DNA from: Leifsonia sp. C5G2
Lineage (GTDB): Bacteria > Actinomycetota > Actinomycetes > Actinomycetales > Microbacteriaceae
Assembly (NCBI RefSeq): GCF_013359685.1
Contig: NZ_JABFMV010000015.1
Span: 28,912 to 92,911, forward strand
Direction of reading: 5' to 3'
Length of the DNA: 64,000 nt
Positions 1-9,295 of the stretch are shown piece after piece (the first letter of the stretch is position 1; each line of letters starts with the position of its first letter). Position numbers and translations under genes: made by a program. The notes beneath the pieces are model-generated. The model worked only from the letters and a program-made list of their open reading frames with translations, made no database searches and was not told the origin of the DNA.

Positions 1-2174
1 TCCAGGATGACGCGGGAGTCGGTGACGCTGGTCACCGCGAACGCGAGGCGGGACGGCACGTTCGCCTTGATCAGGCCGGTCACCACGTCGACGGACGGAC
101 GCTGCGTCGCCAGCACCAGGTGGATGCCGGAGGCGCGGGCGAGCTGAGTGATGCGGACGATGGAGTCCTCCACGTCGCGCGGCGCGACCATCATTAGGTC
201 GGCCAGCTCGTCGACGACGACGAGCAGGTACGGGTACGGCTTGAGCTTGCGCTCACTGCCCGCCGGCAGCACGATCTCGTCGTTGATCACCGCGCGGTTG
301 AAGTCGTCGATGTGCCGGAACCCGAAACTCGCCAGGTCGTCGTACCGCATGTCCATCTCTTTCACGACCCACTGCAAAGCCTCCGCGGCCTTCTTCGGGC
401 TCGTGATGATGGGCGTGATCAGGTGGGGCACCCCGCCGTAGATGGTGAGCTCGACGCGCTTCGGGTCGATGAGCACCATGCGCACTTCGGACGGCTTGGC
501 CCGCATCAGCAGGCTGGTGATCATCGAGTTCACGAAGCTCGACTTGCCCGAGCCGGTCGAGCCGGCGACGAGGAGGTGGGGCATCTTGGCGAGGTTGGCG
601 ACGACGTAGCCGCCGCCGACGTCCTTGCCGACGCCGATCGTCATCGGGTGGGTGCTCTTGGCGGCGGCGGGCGACCGCAGCACGTCGCCGAGCGACACGA
701 TCTCCCGGTCGGTGTTGGGGATCTCGACGCCGATCGCGCTCTTCCCCGGGATCGGCGACAGGATGCGGACCTCGTTGCTCGCGACCGCGTACGACAGGTT
801 CTTGCTGAGCGCCGTGACGCGCTCCACCTTGACCCCCGGGCCGAGCTCGATCTCGTATTGCGTCACCGTCGGGCCGCGGGAGTACCCGGTCACCTTCGCG
901 TCGACGCCGAACTGCGTCAGCACCTCGGTGATGGCAGCGACGATCTCGTCGTTGGCGCCGGAGCGGACCTTCGCTGGCGTCCCGGCCGACAGCATCGACG
1001 CCGAGGGGAGGTGGTAGGGCATCACCGGCTGCGGAAGCGCGGGCGCCGCCGCGGCATCTTCGTCGAAGTCGTCGGCTCCCGCCTGGAAGCCGGGCAGCAC
1101 CGCCGGCGCGCCCGGTGCCGGCATCGGCGCCGCGGCGGTCGGCGGCTGTTCGCCCGTGAATCGCTGCAGCGCGTCTTCGGCGTGCGCGAGCTCGCTCAGC
1201 ACCTCGGTGCCGTAGTGGTCGCTGGCCGGGTCGGGCTCGAGCGGGCTGGCGAACTCGCCCTTGCCGCGCTGGGCGCCGCCGAAGACCTCGGTGAGCCCGT
1301 CCGCGGCCTCGTCGAACTCGGGATCCTCCTCGCGCTGGGACTTGTTGCGGCGCCACCAGGGCAGGTTCGCCTCGGGCTCCGGCTCATCGTCGACGCCATC
1401 GAGCTCGACCTGCTTGGTGCGCGCCTCCTTCGCCTCCTGGCGCTCCTCCTCGGTCGGCAGCTGCGCGCCGAACAGGTAGGCGTAGAGCTCGCGGATACGG
1501 GCGGGGAGCTTGTTGGGCGGCGTCTTGGTGATGATGAACAGGCTGAGGACGAGCAGCAGCACGATGACGGCACCGGCGCCGTACGGGGTGATGACGAACG
1601 ACAGCGGGGCCGCGATCAGCCAGCCGAGCACGCCGCCCGCCTGGGCGAGAGCCGCCGTGCCGTCGCTGGGCGACGGGTGCGGGCTGAACAGGTGGCACAG
1701 CCCGGCGACCATCAGCAGGAGCAGCCCGAGACCGATCCCGATCCGGGTGTTGTCGTGCACGGAGCTGGGATGACGGAACAGCCAGGCCGCGAACAGCACC
1801 ATGACGATGGGGAGCGCGAAGGCCACCCGGCCGACGAGCAGCCCGAAGGTCCAGGAGTCGAGCATGCGCGCAACCTGGTCGTTGATCAGGAACCACTCGA
1901 CGACGGCCCCGGCGACGGCGAGCAGCACGAGGAAGAACGGGAAGCCGTCGCGCCGCTCCTCTTTGCTGAGCTTCTCGGGCCCGAGGGCGCGGAAGGCGGC
2001 ACCGGTGAGATGGGCGAGCCCCATCCAGGCGCGGATCAGCGGACTGGGCCCCGCGTCGGCGGCCGGATAGGCGACCGTCTTCTGCTGGGCGGTCTTCGAT
2101 GCCGGCTTGCGCGCGGTCGACCCGCCGCGGCCGGAGTTCCGGGCGCGGGAATTCGACTTGGTGCTCGTGGCCAT
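1..2174 (-). CDS. ftsK: DNA translocase FtsK/SpoIIIE (3' end off the window)
   Basis: Membrane-anchored, ATP-driven DNA pump that clears and sorts chromosome ends at the division septum. The first 724 residues are present. A basic, Ser/Thr-rich N-terminus is followed by about four hydrophobic segments (roughly residues 60-190), an acidic/proline-rich linker, and the motor domain. The motor carries Walker A GSTGSGKS near residue 544 and, further on, the [11 protein letters not shown]alker B stretch and a LATQRPSVD motif. The sequence ends at the left edge in the SVTDSRVIL region, so the last part of the motor and the DNA-reading gamma domain are missing from view. The ATG at 2174 begins [13 protein letters not shown]. 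No Shine-Dalgarno precedes it, but a TACCGT hexamer lies 7 nt upstream, which fits leaderless expression. A GNAT gene and rnj lie upstream on the same strand, a usual actinobacterial arrangement. Confidence 0.95.
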   Translation of the reverse strand, partial: MATSTKSNSRARNSGRGGSTARKPASKTAQQKTVAYPAADAGPSPLIRAWMGLAHLTGAAFRALGPEKLSKEERRDGFPFFLVLLAVAGAVVEWFLINDQVARMLDSWTFGLLVGRVAFALPIVMVLFAAWLFRHPSSVHDNTRIGIGLGLLLLMVAGLCHLFSPHPSPSDGTAALAQAGGVLGWLIAAPLSFVITPYGAGAVIVLLLVLSLFIITKTPPNKLPARIRELYAYLFGAQLPTEEERQEAKEARTKQVELDGVDDEPEPEANLPWWRRNKSQREEDPEFDEAADGLTEVFGGAQRGKGEFASPLEPDPASDHYGTEVLSELAHAEDALQRFTGEQPPTAAAPMPAPGAPAVLPGFQAGADDFDEDAAAAPALPQPVMPYHLPSASMLSAGTPAKVRSGANDEIVAAITEVLTQFGVDAKVTGYSRGPTVTQYEIELGPGVKVERVTALSKNLSYAVASNEVRILSPIPGKSAIGVEIPNTDREIVSLGDVLRSPAAAKSTHPMTIGVGKDVGGGYVVANLAKMPHLLVAGSTGSGKSSFVNSMITSLLMRAKPSEVRMVLIDPKRVELTIYGGVPHLITPIITSPKKAAEALQWVVKEMDMRYDDLASFGFRHIDDFNRAVINDEIVLPAGSERKLKPYPYLLVVVDELADLMMVAPRDVEDSIVRITQLARASGIHLVLATQRPSVDVVTGLIKANVPSRLAFAVTSVTDSRVIL

Positions 2175-2181
2175 GAGGTAA

Positions 2182-2187
2182 ACGGTA
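2182..2187 (-). promoter_or_regulatory. Putative -10 box for leaderless ftsK transcript
   Basis: On the minus strand TACCGT is followed by 7 nt and then the ftsK ATG. This is the spacing expected if transcription starts at the start codon. No -35 hexamer is recognisable. The box lies within a small GGTAC-GTC-GTACC inverted repeat. Confidence 0.35.
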
Positions 2188-2272
2188 CGTCGTACCCCCG
2201 GGATCCGGCGGTCACCGCGCCTGGATTGTGGAAAATCCGGAACGCCGCCGGGATGTGGACGAAGCCCCGCAT

Positions 2273-2764
2273 TCAGCGGACGGTACGCACCATCGTGTCG
2301 GCCGTCCCCGACGTCGCGACGGTCACATAGCCCTCGCTGACGTAGAGTCGCTGGGCGAAGTTCGCACGCTGGACGCTGAGGCTGAGCCGCGCGAACCCCC
2401 GCGCCGCCGCCTCCCGGGCGATCTCCCGGAGGAGTGCCCGCCCGGCCCCCTGCGCGCGCCACTGCGGATAGACGCCGAGCGTCAGCTCGGGCACGCCGGG
2501 CGCGACGAACCCGTACCCCGGGGCGTTCGCCGGAAAGAGCCGGGCCCAGCAGGCGCCCACCGCCACTCCGCGCGCGTCCTCGGCCACGCACCCGAAGTCG
2601 CCAGGACGCTGCCAGCCGGCGACATAGTGCCGCACGGCCGGGTCCTCCAGCACGGTGACGCGGGAGCGGGCGCGCGCCGGATCCCAATTGGCCGCCTCGA
2701 CGAGCATGTCGGAGAGCACGCGCGCATCCTCACCCGTGGCGGGCCGGATGCGGAACGCGTTCAT
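2273..2764 (-). CDS. GNAT family N-acetyltransferase
   Basis: A 163-residue single-domain acetyl-CoA-dependent acetyltransferase of unknown substrate. The N-terminus reads [16 protein letters not shown], a typical GNAT beta1-alpha1 start. The acetyl-CoA pyrophosphate loop is visible as [10 protein letters not shown] near residues 104-113, followed by the expected helix and a C-terminal VSEGYVTV strand. It sits between rnj and ftsK on the same strand, 58 bp from rnj. There is no ribosome-binding site. TAGCGT followed by 6 nt precedes the ATG, which suggests its own leaderless promoter rather than coupling to rnj. The substrate cannot be inferred. Confidence 0.88.
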   Translation of the reverse strand: MNAFRIRPATGEDARVLSDMLVEAANWDPARARSRVTVLEDPAVRHYVAGWQRPGDFGCVAEDARGVAVGACWARLFPANAPGYGFVAPGVPELTLGVYPQWRAQGAGRALLREIAREAAARGFARLSLSVQRANFAQRLYVSEGYVTVATSGTADTMVRTVR

Positions 2765-2770
2765 GGGGGA

Positions 2771-2776
2771 ACGCTA
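2771..2776 (-). promoter_or_regulatory. Putative -10 box, leaderless GNAT gene
   Basis: TAGCGT on the minus strand, then 6 nt, then ATG of the acetyltransferase at 2764. No Shine-Dalgarno is present between them. Confidence 0.35.
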
Positions 2777-2822
2777 CCCGCCGCGATGTTTCGGGCAGGT
2801 TACGATCCCCCGGAGACCCGGG

Positions 2823-4499
2823 TCAGGCCTCGATCACCAGCGGAACGATCATCGGCCGGCGGCGGTAGCTGGTGTTGACCCAGCGGCCGACCGTGCGGCG
2901 CACCACCTGCGACAGAGCGTGCGAGTCGCGGACGCCGTTGTGCGCCGCCTCCGCGAGCGCGGCGGCGATCTTCGGCTTGACGTCGTCGAACACCGCGTCG
3001 TCCTCCGCGAAGCCGCGCGCGTGCACCTCCGGGCCGGTGACGATCCGGCCGGTCGCCGCCTCGACCACCACGATGATGGAGATGAAGCCCTCTTCGCCGA
3101 GGATGCGGCGGTCCTTCAGGTCGGCGTCGGTGATCTCGCCGACGCTGGAGCCGTCGACGTAGACGAAGCCGAGGTCGAGCTGGCCGACGATCCGGGCGAC
3201 GCCGTCGCGCAGGTCGACGACCGAGCCGTCCTCCGCGAGGATCGTGTTCCGCTCCGGCACGCCGGTGTCCATCGCCAGCCGCGCGTTGGCGACGAGGTGA
3301 CGGTACTCGCCGTGCACCGGCATGACGTTCTTCGGCTTCAGGATGTTGTAGCAGTAGAGCAGCTCGCCCGCCGCCGCGTGGCCCGAGACGTGCACCTTCG
3401 CGTTGCCCTTGTGCACGACGTTGGCGCCGAGCTTGGTCAGCCCGTCGATGACCCGGTAGACCGCGTTCTCGTTGCCCGGGATGAGGCTGGACGCGAGGAT
3501 CACGGTGTCGCCGTGCCCGACCTCGATCTGGTGGTCGAGGTTGGCCATGCGCGCCAGGACCGCCATCGGCTCGCCCTGCGAACCGGTCGACATGTAGACG
3601 ATCTCGTCGTCGGGGAGGTCGGCGGCCTTCTTGTAGTCGATGAGCACGCCCTCGGGCACCTTGAGGTAGCCGAGCTCGGCGGCGATGGTCATATTGCGGA
3701 CCATCGAGCGGCCGAGCAGGGCGACCCGACGGCCGTTGGCGGCTGCGGCGTCGAGCACCTGCTGGACGCGGTGGACGTGGCTGGAGAAGCTCGCGACGAT
3801 GACGCGCCGGGGCGCTCGGGCGATCACGGCGTCGAGCACGGGCCCGATCGACCGCTCCAGTGGCGTGAAACCGGGGACGTCGGCGTTCGTCGAGTCGGCG
3901 AGGAACAGGTCGACGCCCTTCTCGCCGAGCCGCGCGAACGCGCGCAGGTCGGTGATCCGGTCGTCGAGCGGCAGCTGGTCCATCTTGAAGTCGCCCGTGT
4001 GCAGGACGACGCCCGCCGGGGTCGTGATCGCGACGGCCAGCGCATCCGGGATGGAGTGGTTGACCGCGACGAACTCGAGCGAGAACGGTCCGAGCTGCTC
4101 GACCTGCCCCTCCTTCACCGTCAGCGAGTAGGGCTGGATGCGGTGCTCCTTGAGCTTCGCCTCGACCAGCGCAAGGGTCAGCCCCGAGCCGATGAGCGGG
4201 ATGTCCTTGCGCAGCTTGAGCAGGTAGGGGACGGCTCCGATGTGGTCCTCGTGCCCGTGCGTGAGCACGACGCCCACCACGTCGTCGAGCCGGTCGCGGA
4301 CCGGGGCGAAGTCGGGCAGGATCAGGTCGACTCCCGGCTGGTCCTGCTCGGGGAAGAGCACGCCGCAGTCGACGATGAGGAGCTTGCCCTCGTACTCGAA
4401 GACGGTCATGTTGCGGCCGATCTCCCCGAGACCGCCGGTGGGGATGATGCGGAGTGTTCCTGGTGCGAGCGCGGGTGGCTCGACGATGTCGTTGGGCAT
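2823..4499 (-). CDS. rnj: Ribonuclease J
   Basis: A 558-residue metallo-beta-lactamase/beta-CASP ribonuclease acting in mRNA decay and rRNA maturation. The zinc-binding motif HGHEDH lies at residues 81-86, and the N-terminal TGGLGEIGRN signature at about 21-30. Later motifs include HTGDFKMD, the DSTNAD loop, the beta-CASP SFSSHVHRVQQ segment and SGHAAAGE. Length matches actinobacterial RNase J (about 560). The ATG at 4499 is preceded by AGGAGGG, a strong ribosome-binding site. It lies 74 bp after dapA on the same strand, the usual dapA-rnj order. Confidence 0.96.
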   Translation of the reverse strand: MPNDIVEPPALAPGTLRIIPTGGLGEIGRNMTVFEYEGKLLIVDCGVLFPEQDQPGVDLILPDFAPVRDRLDDVVGVVLTHGHEDHIGAVPYLLKLRKDIPLIGSGLTLALVEAKLKEHRIQPYSLTVKEGQVEQLGPFSLEFVAVNHSIPDALAVAITTPAGVVLHTGDFKMDQLPLDDRITDLRAFARLGEKGVDLFLADSTNADVPGFTPLERSIGPVLDAVIARAPRRVIVASFSSHVHRVQQVLDAAAANGRRVALLGRSMVRNMTIAAELGYLKVPEGVLIDYKKAADLPDDEIVYMSTGSQGEPMAVLARMANLDHQIEVGHGDTVILASSLIPGNENAVYRVIDGLTKLGANVVHKGNAKVHVSGHAAAGELLYCYNILKPKNVMPVHGEYRHLVANARLAMDTGVPERNTILAEDGSVVDLRDGVARIVGQLDLGFVYVDGSSVGEITDADLKDRRILGEEGFISIIVVVEAATGRIVTGPEVHARGFAEDDAVFDDVKPKIAAALAEAAHNGVRDSHALSQVVRRTVGRWVNTSYRRRPMIVPLVIEA

Positions 4500-4573
4500 A
4501 TGCCCTCCTCGTTCTGTCTTTCCGTGTGCGGGGCGTCACGCGCCCGCGATGTCGTCGGCCGCCTCTGCGGCCG

Positions 4574-5551
4574 TCAGCGTGTGGTCCCGGCGATCTTCGG
4601 GAGCGCACCGCCCGCGGCCGCATTGCGGTCGGGGCGGAAGTTCGAGAAGTCGACGCCGGGGATGTTCTTGACCAGGTCGAGCTCGTCCTCGATCTGGGCG
4701 GCCTCCCACTCCTCCGGACCGACGAGCGGCAGGCGCACGCGCGGGCTGGAGATGCGGCCGAGGCCGTGAAGGATGTACTTGGCGGCGACCGTGCCGGGCA
4801 CGTGGGTCATCACCGCGCGCACCAGCGGCTCCAGCTTCATGTGCGCCGCCGTCGCGGTGGCGAGATCGCCCGCGTTGACCGCGTCGACGATCTGCCGGTA
4901 GGGCGTCGGGGCGATGTTCGCCGTGACGCCGATCAGCCCGCTCGCCCCGATCGAGAGGTGCGGGAGCACGTTGGCGTCGTCGCCGGAGAAGTAGAGCAGG
5001 TCGGTCTGGTTGAGTACCCGGCTCACCTCGCTGAAGTCGCCCTTGGCGTCCTTGATGGCGAGGACATTGGGGTGCTTGGCGATGCGCAGGATGGTCTCGT
5101 ACTTGATCGGGACGCCGGTGCGGCCCGGGATGTCGTACAGGATCACCGGCAGATCGGTGGAGTCGGCGATCATGCGGAAGTGCGTCAGGATGCCGGCCTG
5201 GGTCGGCTTGTTGTAGTACGGCGTGACGACCATGACGCCGTCGGCGCCGGCCTTCTCGCTCTGCTGGTAGAGCTGGATGGCGTGCGCCGTCTCGTTCGAC
5301 CCGCCGCCGGTGATGATCTTGGCCCGGCCGGCCGCCACCGACTTGCCGACCTCGACCAGCCGCAGCTTCTCCGCGTCGGTCAGCGTCGACGTCTCGCCGG
5401 TGGTGCCGGTGACGACGATGCCGTCGGCGCCCGCCTGGATGACGTCGTCGATGTGCTTCTCGACGCCCGCCCAGTCCACTTCGCCATCGGCGGTGAACGG
5501 GGTGACCAGGGCGACGAGCACCTGGCCGAACGGGTTCGTGGAAGCAGCCAT
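4574..5551 (-). CDS. dapA: 4-hydroxy-tetrahydrodipicolinate synthase DapA
   Basis: Cytosolic class I aldolase that condenses pyruvate with aspartate semialdehyde, the first committed step to lysine and meso-DAP. The 325-residue protein shows the GTTGE pyruvate-binding motif (about residues 49-53), Tyr139 in VILYDIPGRTG, and the Schiff-base Lys167 in AIKDAK. It is slightly longer than the Escherichia coli enzyme, as is common in actinobacteria. The ATG at 5551 has no Shine-Dalgarno. TAGCCT lies exactly 6 nt upstream, pointing to leaderless expression. The next DAP genes in the window, dapB (8483) and dapC (29479), are not in the same operon. Confidence 0.97.
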   Translation of the reverse strand: MAASTNPFGQVLVALVTPFTADGEVDWAGVEKHIDDVIQAGADGIVVTGTTGETSTLTDAEKLRLVEVGKSVAAGRAKIITGGGSNETAHAIQLYQQSEKAGADGVMVVTPYYNKPTQAGILTHFRMIADSTDLPVILYDIPGRTGVPIKYETILRIAKHPNVLAIKDAKGDFSEVSRVLNQTDLLYFSGDDANVLPHLSIGASGLIGVTANIAPTPYRQIVDAVNAGDLATATAAHMKLEPLVRAVMTHVPGTVAAKYILHGLGRISSPRVRLPLVGPEEWEAAQIEDELDLVKNIPGVDFSNFRPDRNAAAGGALPKIAGTTR

Positions 5552-5557
5552 GGCACA

Positions 5558-5563
5558 AGGCTA
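5558..5563 (-). promoter_or_regulatory. Putative -10 box, leaderless dapA
   Basis: Minus-strand TAGCCT, 6-nt spacer, then the dapA ATG. No -35 consensus and no ribosome-binding site are seen. Confidence 0.4.
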
Positions 5564-5630
5564 TCGGGTCGCCGTCACGCGACGACACATTCGGTGCGCT
5601 GTGGACAACTCGGGGCTAGCGTCCCATCCT

Positions 5631-6071
5631 GTGAACGGATTAGCGGCAGTCGGGGTGCTCGTAGGACTCGTCGCCGTCGCCACGGCGGCCGGTCTGATCT
5701 GGCGCGCGACGACCGGCCGGGCGCGGGAGGTGCGCCGCACGGAGGTCGTCCAGGCGGCCGAGGTCGGGGTCGAGCCGTTCGGCGGCCGGGCCACGCTGCT
5801 GCAGTTCTCGACCGCGTTCTGCGCACCCTGCCGCTCGACGGCGCGGGTGCTCGACGGGGTGGCGGACGACCTCGACGGGGTGCGGCACGTGGAGGTCGAC
5901 CTCACGCACCGCCCGGAGCTCGCCGACCGCTTCCACATCCTCCAGACGCCGACGACCCTCGTGCTGGACGGCTCCGGCGCCGTCCGCGCCCGCATCGGCG
6001 GCGCGGCACGATCCGACGACGTCCGGACCACCCTCCACCGCATCCTCGGGAGCGATCATGTCTCAGCCTGA
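5631..6071 (+). CDS. Membrane-anchored thioredoxin-family protein
   Basis: A 146-residue protein with one N-terminal transmembrane segment (residues 4-24) and a thioredoxin fold. The redox motif is C64-A-P-C67 in STAFCAPCRS, and the cis-Pro region is ILQTPTTLVLDG. The basic stretch WRATTGRAREVRR directly after the membrane segment suggests, by the positive-inside rule, that the thioredoxin domain faces the cytoplasm. The GTG at 5631 is chosen because it begins the hydrophobic anchor. A longer open frame upstream runs through dapA antisense sequence and is not credible. The last 14 bp overlap the DUF4395 gene, which implies coupled translation and a shared function in thiol-disulfide chemistry (inference). 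Confidence 0.85.
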   Translation: MNGLAAVGVLVGLVAVATAAGLIWRATTGRAREVRRTEVVQAAEVGVEPFGGRATLLQFSTAFCAPCRSTARVLDGVADDLDGVRHVEVDLTHRPELADRFHILQTPTTLVLDGSGAVRARIGGAARSDDVRTTLHRILGSDHVSA

Positions 6072-6546
6072 CTCCACCACGTCCGCCCGTCCCGCCGCCG
6101 CGGGCATCGACCCGCGGTCGCCGCGCTTCGGCGCCGGCATCACGGCGGTCCTCCTCCTCATCGACCTCTTCCTCTCGCTGGTGGGGGCCACGACCGCAGC
6201 GACCGTGCTGCTGCTCGTGATCGCGCTGCTGTTCGCCTGGGGCGCGTTCGCGGGCATCCGCCGGCACCCGTACGGCGCCTTGTACCGCTCCCTCCTCCGG
6301 CCGCGCCTCGCTCCCCCGGCCGAGCTGGAGGACCCGGCGCCCCCGACGTTCGCGCAGGGGGTCGGCCTGTTCGTCACCGGCGTCGGACTCGTGCTCTTCG
6401 TGCTGGGCGTGCCGCTCGCGCTGCCGATCGCCGCGGCGCTGTCATTCGTCGCGGCGTTCCTGAACTCGGTGTTCGGATACTGCCTCGGCTGCCAGCTGTA
6501 CCTCCTGCTCGTCCGCGCCCGCCTGATCCGCCGGCCCGCGGCCTGA
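6058..6546 (+). CDS. DUF4395 integral membrane protein with CxxC
   Basis: A 162-residue protein with about four predicted membrane segments (roughly 28-45, 47-64, 101-120, 122-150). Between segments 2 and 3 lies a loop carrying IRRHPYGALYRSLLRPRL. The last hydrophobic segment contains C142-L-G-C145 in GYCLGCQLY, the hallmark of the DUF4395 family. The gene overlaps the upstream thioredoxin by 14 bp. A CxxC placed in or beside the membrane next to a membrane-tethered CAPC thioredoxin suggests electron transfer between the two. The biochemical function of DUF4395 is not established, so this is inference. Confidence 0.85.
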   Translation: MSQPDSTTSARPAAAGIDPRSPRFGAGITAVLLLIDLFLSLVGATTAATVLLLVIALLFAWGAFAGIRRHPYGALYRSLLRPRLAPPAELEDPAPPTFAQGVGLFVTGVGLVLFVLGVPLALPIAAALSFVAAFLNSVFGYCLGCQLYLLLVRARLIRRPAA

Positions 6547-6658
6547 GCGAGCCGCCCGAGCCGGGAATCCGCCCAGGACGGATGACGGCGTCGGCGGCCC
6601 TCAGTAGTGTTGGTCGGGCCCGCCGCACACGGCGACGGGCGCTCGGCGAGGAGGTCCC

Positions 6659-7084
6659 ATGGCAGTCACCAGCGAATCCACCACCGTCTGGAACGGCGAT
6701 CTGAAGAGCGGAGCGGGCACCGTCACGCTCGACTCGTCGAAGGCGGCGGAGCTGTCGGTGAACTGGAAGGCGCGCTCCGAAGGCGGCGCCGAGGTCACGA
6801 CCCCGGAGGAGCTGCTCGGCGCCGCACACGCGGCCTGCTTCTCGATGGCGTTCTCGAACACGCTCGCGCAGTTCGGCACCGCCCCGGAGACCATCCGCAC
6901 GACCGCTGCGGTCACCTTCGACCCGGCGCAGGGCATCACCGGCAGCCACCTCCGCGTGACGGCGACCGTGCCCGGGCTGTCCGAGGAGGACTTCGAGCGC
7001 CTGGCCGAGGAGGCCAAGCGCACGTGCCCGGTGTCGCGAGCGCTGGTCGGCATCCCGATCACGCTCGAGGCCGTCCTCGGCTGA
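6659..7084 (+). CDS. OsmC/Ohr-type peroxiredoxin
   Basis: A 141-residue OsmC-family thiol peroxidase that reduces organic hydroperoxides. Both redox cysteines are present: one in HAACFSMAFS (near residue 61) and one in KRTCPVSRAL (near 122). The conserved TPEELLGAAHA helix precedes the first cysteine. The ATG at 6659 follows GAGGAGG. It lies 17 bp before the TIGR01777 gene on the same strand and downstream of the thioredoxin/DUF4395 pair, so this strand carries a small redox-related island. Confidence 0.92.
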   Translation: MAVTSESTTVWNGDLKSGAGTVTLDSSKAAELSVNWKARSEGGAEVTTPEELLGAAHAACFSMAFSNTLAQFGTAPETIRTTAAVTFDPAQGITGSHLRVTATVPGLSEEDFERLAEEAKRTCPVSRALVGIPITLEAVLG

Positions 7085-7100
7085 GGGGCGCGGACCACTG

Positions 7101-7997
7101 ATGCGGGTGCTGCTCGCCGGCTCGTCCGGCATGATCGGTGGGGAGCTCCGCGCCCAGCTCGCCGCTGCGGGCCACGAGGTGCGGCGGCTGGTGCGGCGCG
7201 AACCGTCGGCGCCCGACGAGTTCCTCTGGGATCCGGCGGAGCGCTCCGTCGACATCGCCCTGTTCGAGTGGGCCGACGGGGTCGTGAACCTCTCCGGGTC
7301 ATCGCTGCAGCGGCTGCCGTGGACGCGTGCGACCAAGCGCCGCATCCTGTCGTCGCGGCTGCAGGCCACCGCCACCCTGACCGACGGGATGCGCCGGGCC
7401 GACGAGCCGCCGGCGGTCTTCGTGAGCGGGTCGGCCGTGGGCTACTACGGCGACCGGCCCGGCGAGGAGCTGACGGAAGCGTCGGCCAAGGGCGACGGCT
7501 TCCTCGCCGACGTGGTCGACGCGTGGGAGGCCGCGGCGCGGCTCGCCCCGGAGGCGACGCGAGTGGCCCTCGCGCGCACCGGCGTGGTGATCGGCCGCGG
7601 AGGCGCACTGAAGCCGCTGCTCCCGATCGCCAAGGCGGGCCTGGGCGGACCGCTCGGGTCGGGACGGCAGCACTGGCCGTGGGTGAGCCTGCACGACGAG
7701 GCGGCTGCGCTCGTCCACCTGCTCGGCTCCGGGTTGGAGGGCCCGGTGAACATCGCCGGGCCCACCCCGGCCACCACGGGCGAGGTCGTGAAGGCCCTGG
7801 CGCAGGCGGTCCGCCGGCCGTACGGGTTCCCCGTCCCTGCGTTCGCGCTGCGGCTGGCCCTGCAGGACGCCGCGCAGGAGCTGCTGCTCGCCGACCAGCG
7901 GGTGGTGCCGCGGAAGCTCCTCGACGACGGGTTCGTGTTCCGCGACCCGACGGTGCAGGATGCGATGGACCGCCTCGTGGAGGTGCGCGCCGCCTGA
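7101..7997 (+). CDS. TIGR01777 family NAD-dependent epimerase
   Basis: A 298-residue short-chain dehydrogenase-fold protein of the YfcH/TIGR01777 group. The N-terminal nucleotide-binding loop is LLAGSSGMIGGEL (residues 4-16). Other family marks are the VNLSGSSLQRLPWT stretch, SGSAVGYYGDR with the family tyrosine, LARTGVVIGRGGALKPLLPI, and a C-terminal DUF1731-like segment ending LLDDGFVFRDPTVQDAM. The substrate is unknown for the family. It follows osmC by 17 bp and is probably cotranscribed. Confidence 0.9.
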   Translation: MRVLLAGSSGMIGGELRAQLAAAGHEVRRLVRREPSAPDEFLWDPAERSVDIALFEWADGVVNLSGSSLQRLPWTRATKRRILSSRLQATATLTDGMRRADEPPAVFVSGSAVGYYGDRPGEELTEASAKGDGFLADVVDAWEAAARLAPEATRVALARTGVVIGRGGALKPLLPIAKAGLGGPLGSGRQHWPWVSLHDEAAALVHLLGSGLEGPVNIAGPTPATTGEVVKALAQAVRRPYGFPVPAFALRLALQDAAQELLLADQRVVPRKLLDDGFVFRDPTVQDAMDRLVEVRAA

Positions 7998-8021
7998 GCC
8001 GGGCGCAGCGGCCCGACGGCG

Positions 8022-8486
8022 TCAGTTCGCCGGGCGGGCGCCCTTCGTCTCCGCGCGCTCCAGGCGGATGGCCTGGCGCAGCGCCTCCCGTGCCCGGCGT
8101 CGGTCGCCCGAGGCGTCGTACGCGAGCCCCAGCCGGAACCAGGCGCGCCAGCTCTCCGGGGAGGCCTCGACTTCGGCCCGGTACTGCGGGAACTGCTCGT
8201 CCGCCGCCTCCCGGAACGGCCGGCCGCTGGCGCGCGTCGGCAGGTCCTCCACCGGCAGGTTGCCCTCGGCCTCCAGCTGCCGGACGAGACGCTCGGTGCG
8301 CGCGCCGAACAGCAGTTCCCGGCCGATGGCCCAGGCGGCGATGAACGGCAGCACCAGCAGCGCGACGCCCATGGCGATCGCGATACCTTCGCCGGTCGCG
8401 ATCAGCATGACCGCACGCTGCGTGACGAGCACGAGGTAGACGAGCAGGAGGACCGCCATCAGGATGGCGGCGAGACGGTTCCTCAT
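8022..8486 (-). CDS. TPR-containing small membrane protein
   Basis: A 154-residue protein with two N-terminal hydrophobic segments (about residues 5-25 and 37-58). A soluble tail contains a tetratricopeptide-like unit, SWRAWFRLGLAYDASGDRRRAREALRQAIRL (about 115-145, given here as key span), with the W/G/Y/A/A pattern. It starts with ATG at 8486 and overlaps the dapB stop by 4 bp (ATGA), so it is translated from the dapB message. No specific function is recognised. Such genes commonly follow dapB in Microbacteriaceae. Confidence 0.75.
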   Translation of the reverse strand: MRNRLAAILMAVLLLVYLVLVTQRAVMLIATGEGIAIAMGVALLVLPFIAAWAIGRELLFGARTERLVRQLEAEGNLPVEDLPTRASGRPFREAADEQFPQYRAEVEASPESWRAWFRLGLAYDASGDRRRAREALRQAIRLERAETKGARPAN

Positions 8487-9289
8487 CGCGTCGGGTCGGT
8501 GCCGTCGTCACCGGCGTCGCGCACGGTCGGGCGCGGCGGCTCGCCGCTCGGCTCGGCGATCCCGAGGTCGATCAGCTTGTCGAGACCGACGGTCACCCCG
8601 GTCGCGGACGCGGCGGCACGCACGGCGAGCAGGATGCCGGCCTCGTACGCCTCCGACCCGACTGTGTCGTGGCGGATCGTGAGCTGCTCCCCCGCCCCGC
8701 CGAAGATCACCTGCTGCTGCGCGACGACCCCGCGCATCCGGAGGCTGTGGATGGGGACGCTGGCGACCTGCTGGCCGCGGGCGCGCTGGTCGGAGTGCGG
8801 CGCCTCGACCGGACCCTTCGCCGCCCGCGCGGCCCCGATAAGCTCGGCGGTGCGGACCGCCGTGCCCGACGGCGAGTCGATCTTGCCAGTGCCGTGCGCC
8901 TCCAGGATCTCGATCGAGTCGAAGAAGCGCGCCGCGACCGTCGCGAAGGCGGTGCCGAGAGCCGACCCGAGCGAGAAGTTCGGGATGACGACCGCTCCTC
9001 GGCCCTCCTGCTGCGCCACCCGGCGCTCCAGGTCGAGGATGCGGTCGGCCGACCAACCCGAGGTGCCGACCAGCACGTTGAGGCCGTGGTCGACGGCGAA
9101 CGCGACGATCCCGGGGCTCACCTGCGGCAGCGTCATGTCGACGAGCACGTCCGCGCCGAGCATGTCCTCCAGCGGCGAGCGCGAGTCCAGTGCGGCCACC
9201 AGCTCCAGGTCGTCGGCCTGCTCGATCAGGCGCACGGCGACGCCTCCCAGTTTTCCGGTCGCCCCGGCGACGGCCACGCGAATGCTCAC
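8483..9289 (-). CDS. dapB: 4-hydroxy-tetrahydrodipicolinate reductase DapB
   Basis: NAD(P)H-dependent reductase of the lysine/DAP pathway, 268 residues. The dinucleotide motif is VAGATGKLGG (7-16). The active-site segment reads EAHGTGKIDSPSGTA, which keeps the catalytic His (first of the E. coli HH pair) and the substrate-binding Lys and PSGTA loop. The second His is Gly here. The GTG start at 9289 is preceded by TAGGCT and a 6-nt gap, with no Shine-Dalgarno, suggesting leaderless expression. The TPR membrane protein overlaps its end. A GNAT gene diverges 52 bp away. Confidence 0.96.
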   Translation of the reverse strand: MSIRVAVAGATGKLGGVAVRLIEQADDLELVAALDSRSPLEDMLGADVLVDMTLPQVSPGIVAFAVDHGLNVLVGTSGWSADRILDLERRVAQQEGRGAVVIPNFSLGSALGTAFATVAARFFDSIEILEAHGTGKIDSPSGTAVRTAELIGAARAAKGPVEAPHSDQRARGQQVASVPIHSLRMRGVVAQQQVIFGGAGEQLTIRHDTVGSEAYEAGILLAVRAAASATGVTVGLDKLIDLGIAEPSGEPPRPTVRDAGDDGTDPTR

Positions 9290-9295
9290 CCGGAC

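Noticed and set aside
5600..5608. TGTGGACAA, a DnaA-box-like 9-mer between dapA and the thioredoxin gene
   Set aside because: Only a single match; no cluster of boxes, no dnaA or dnaN, so not an origin.
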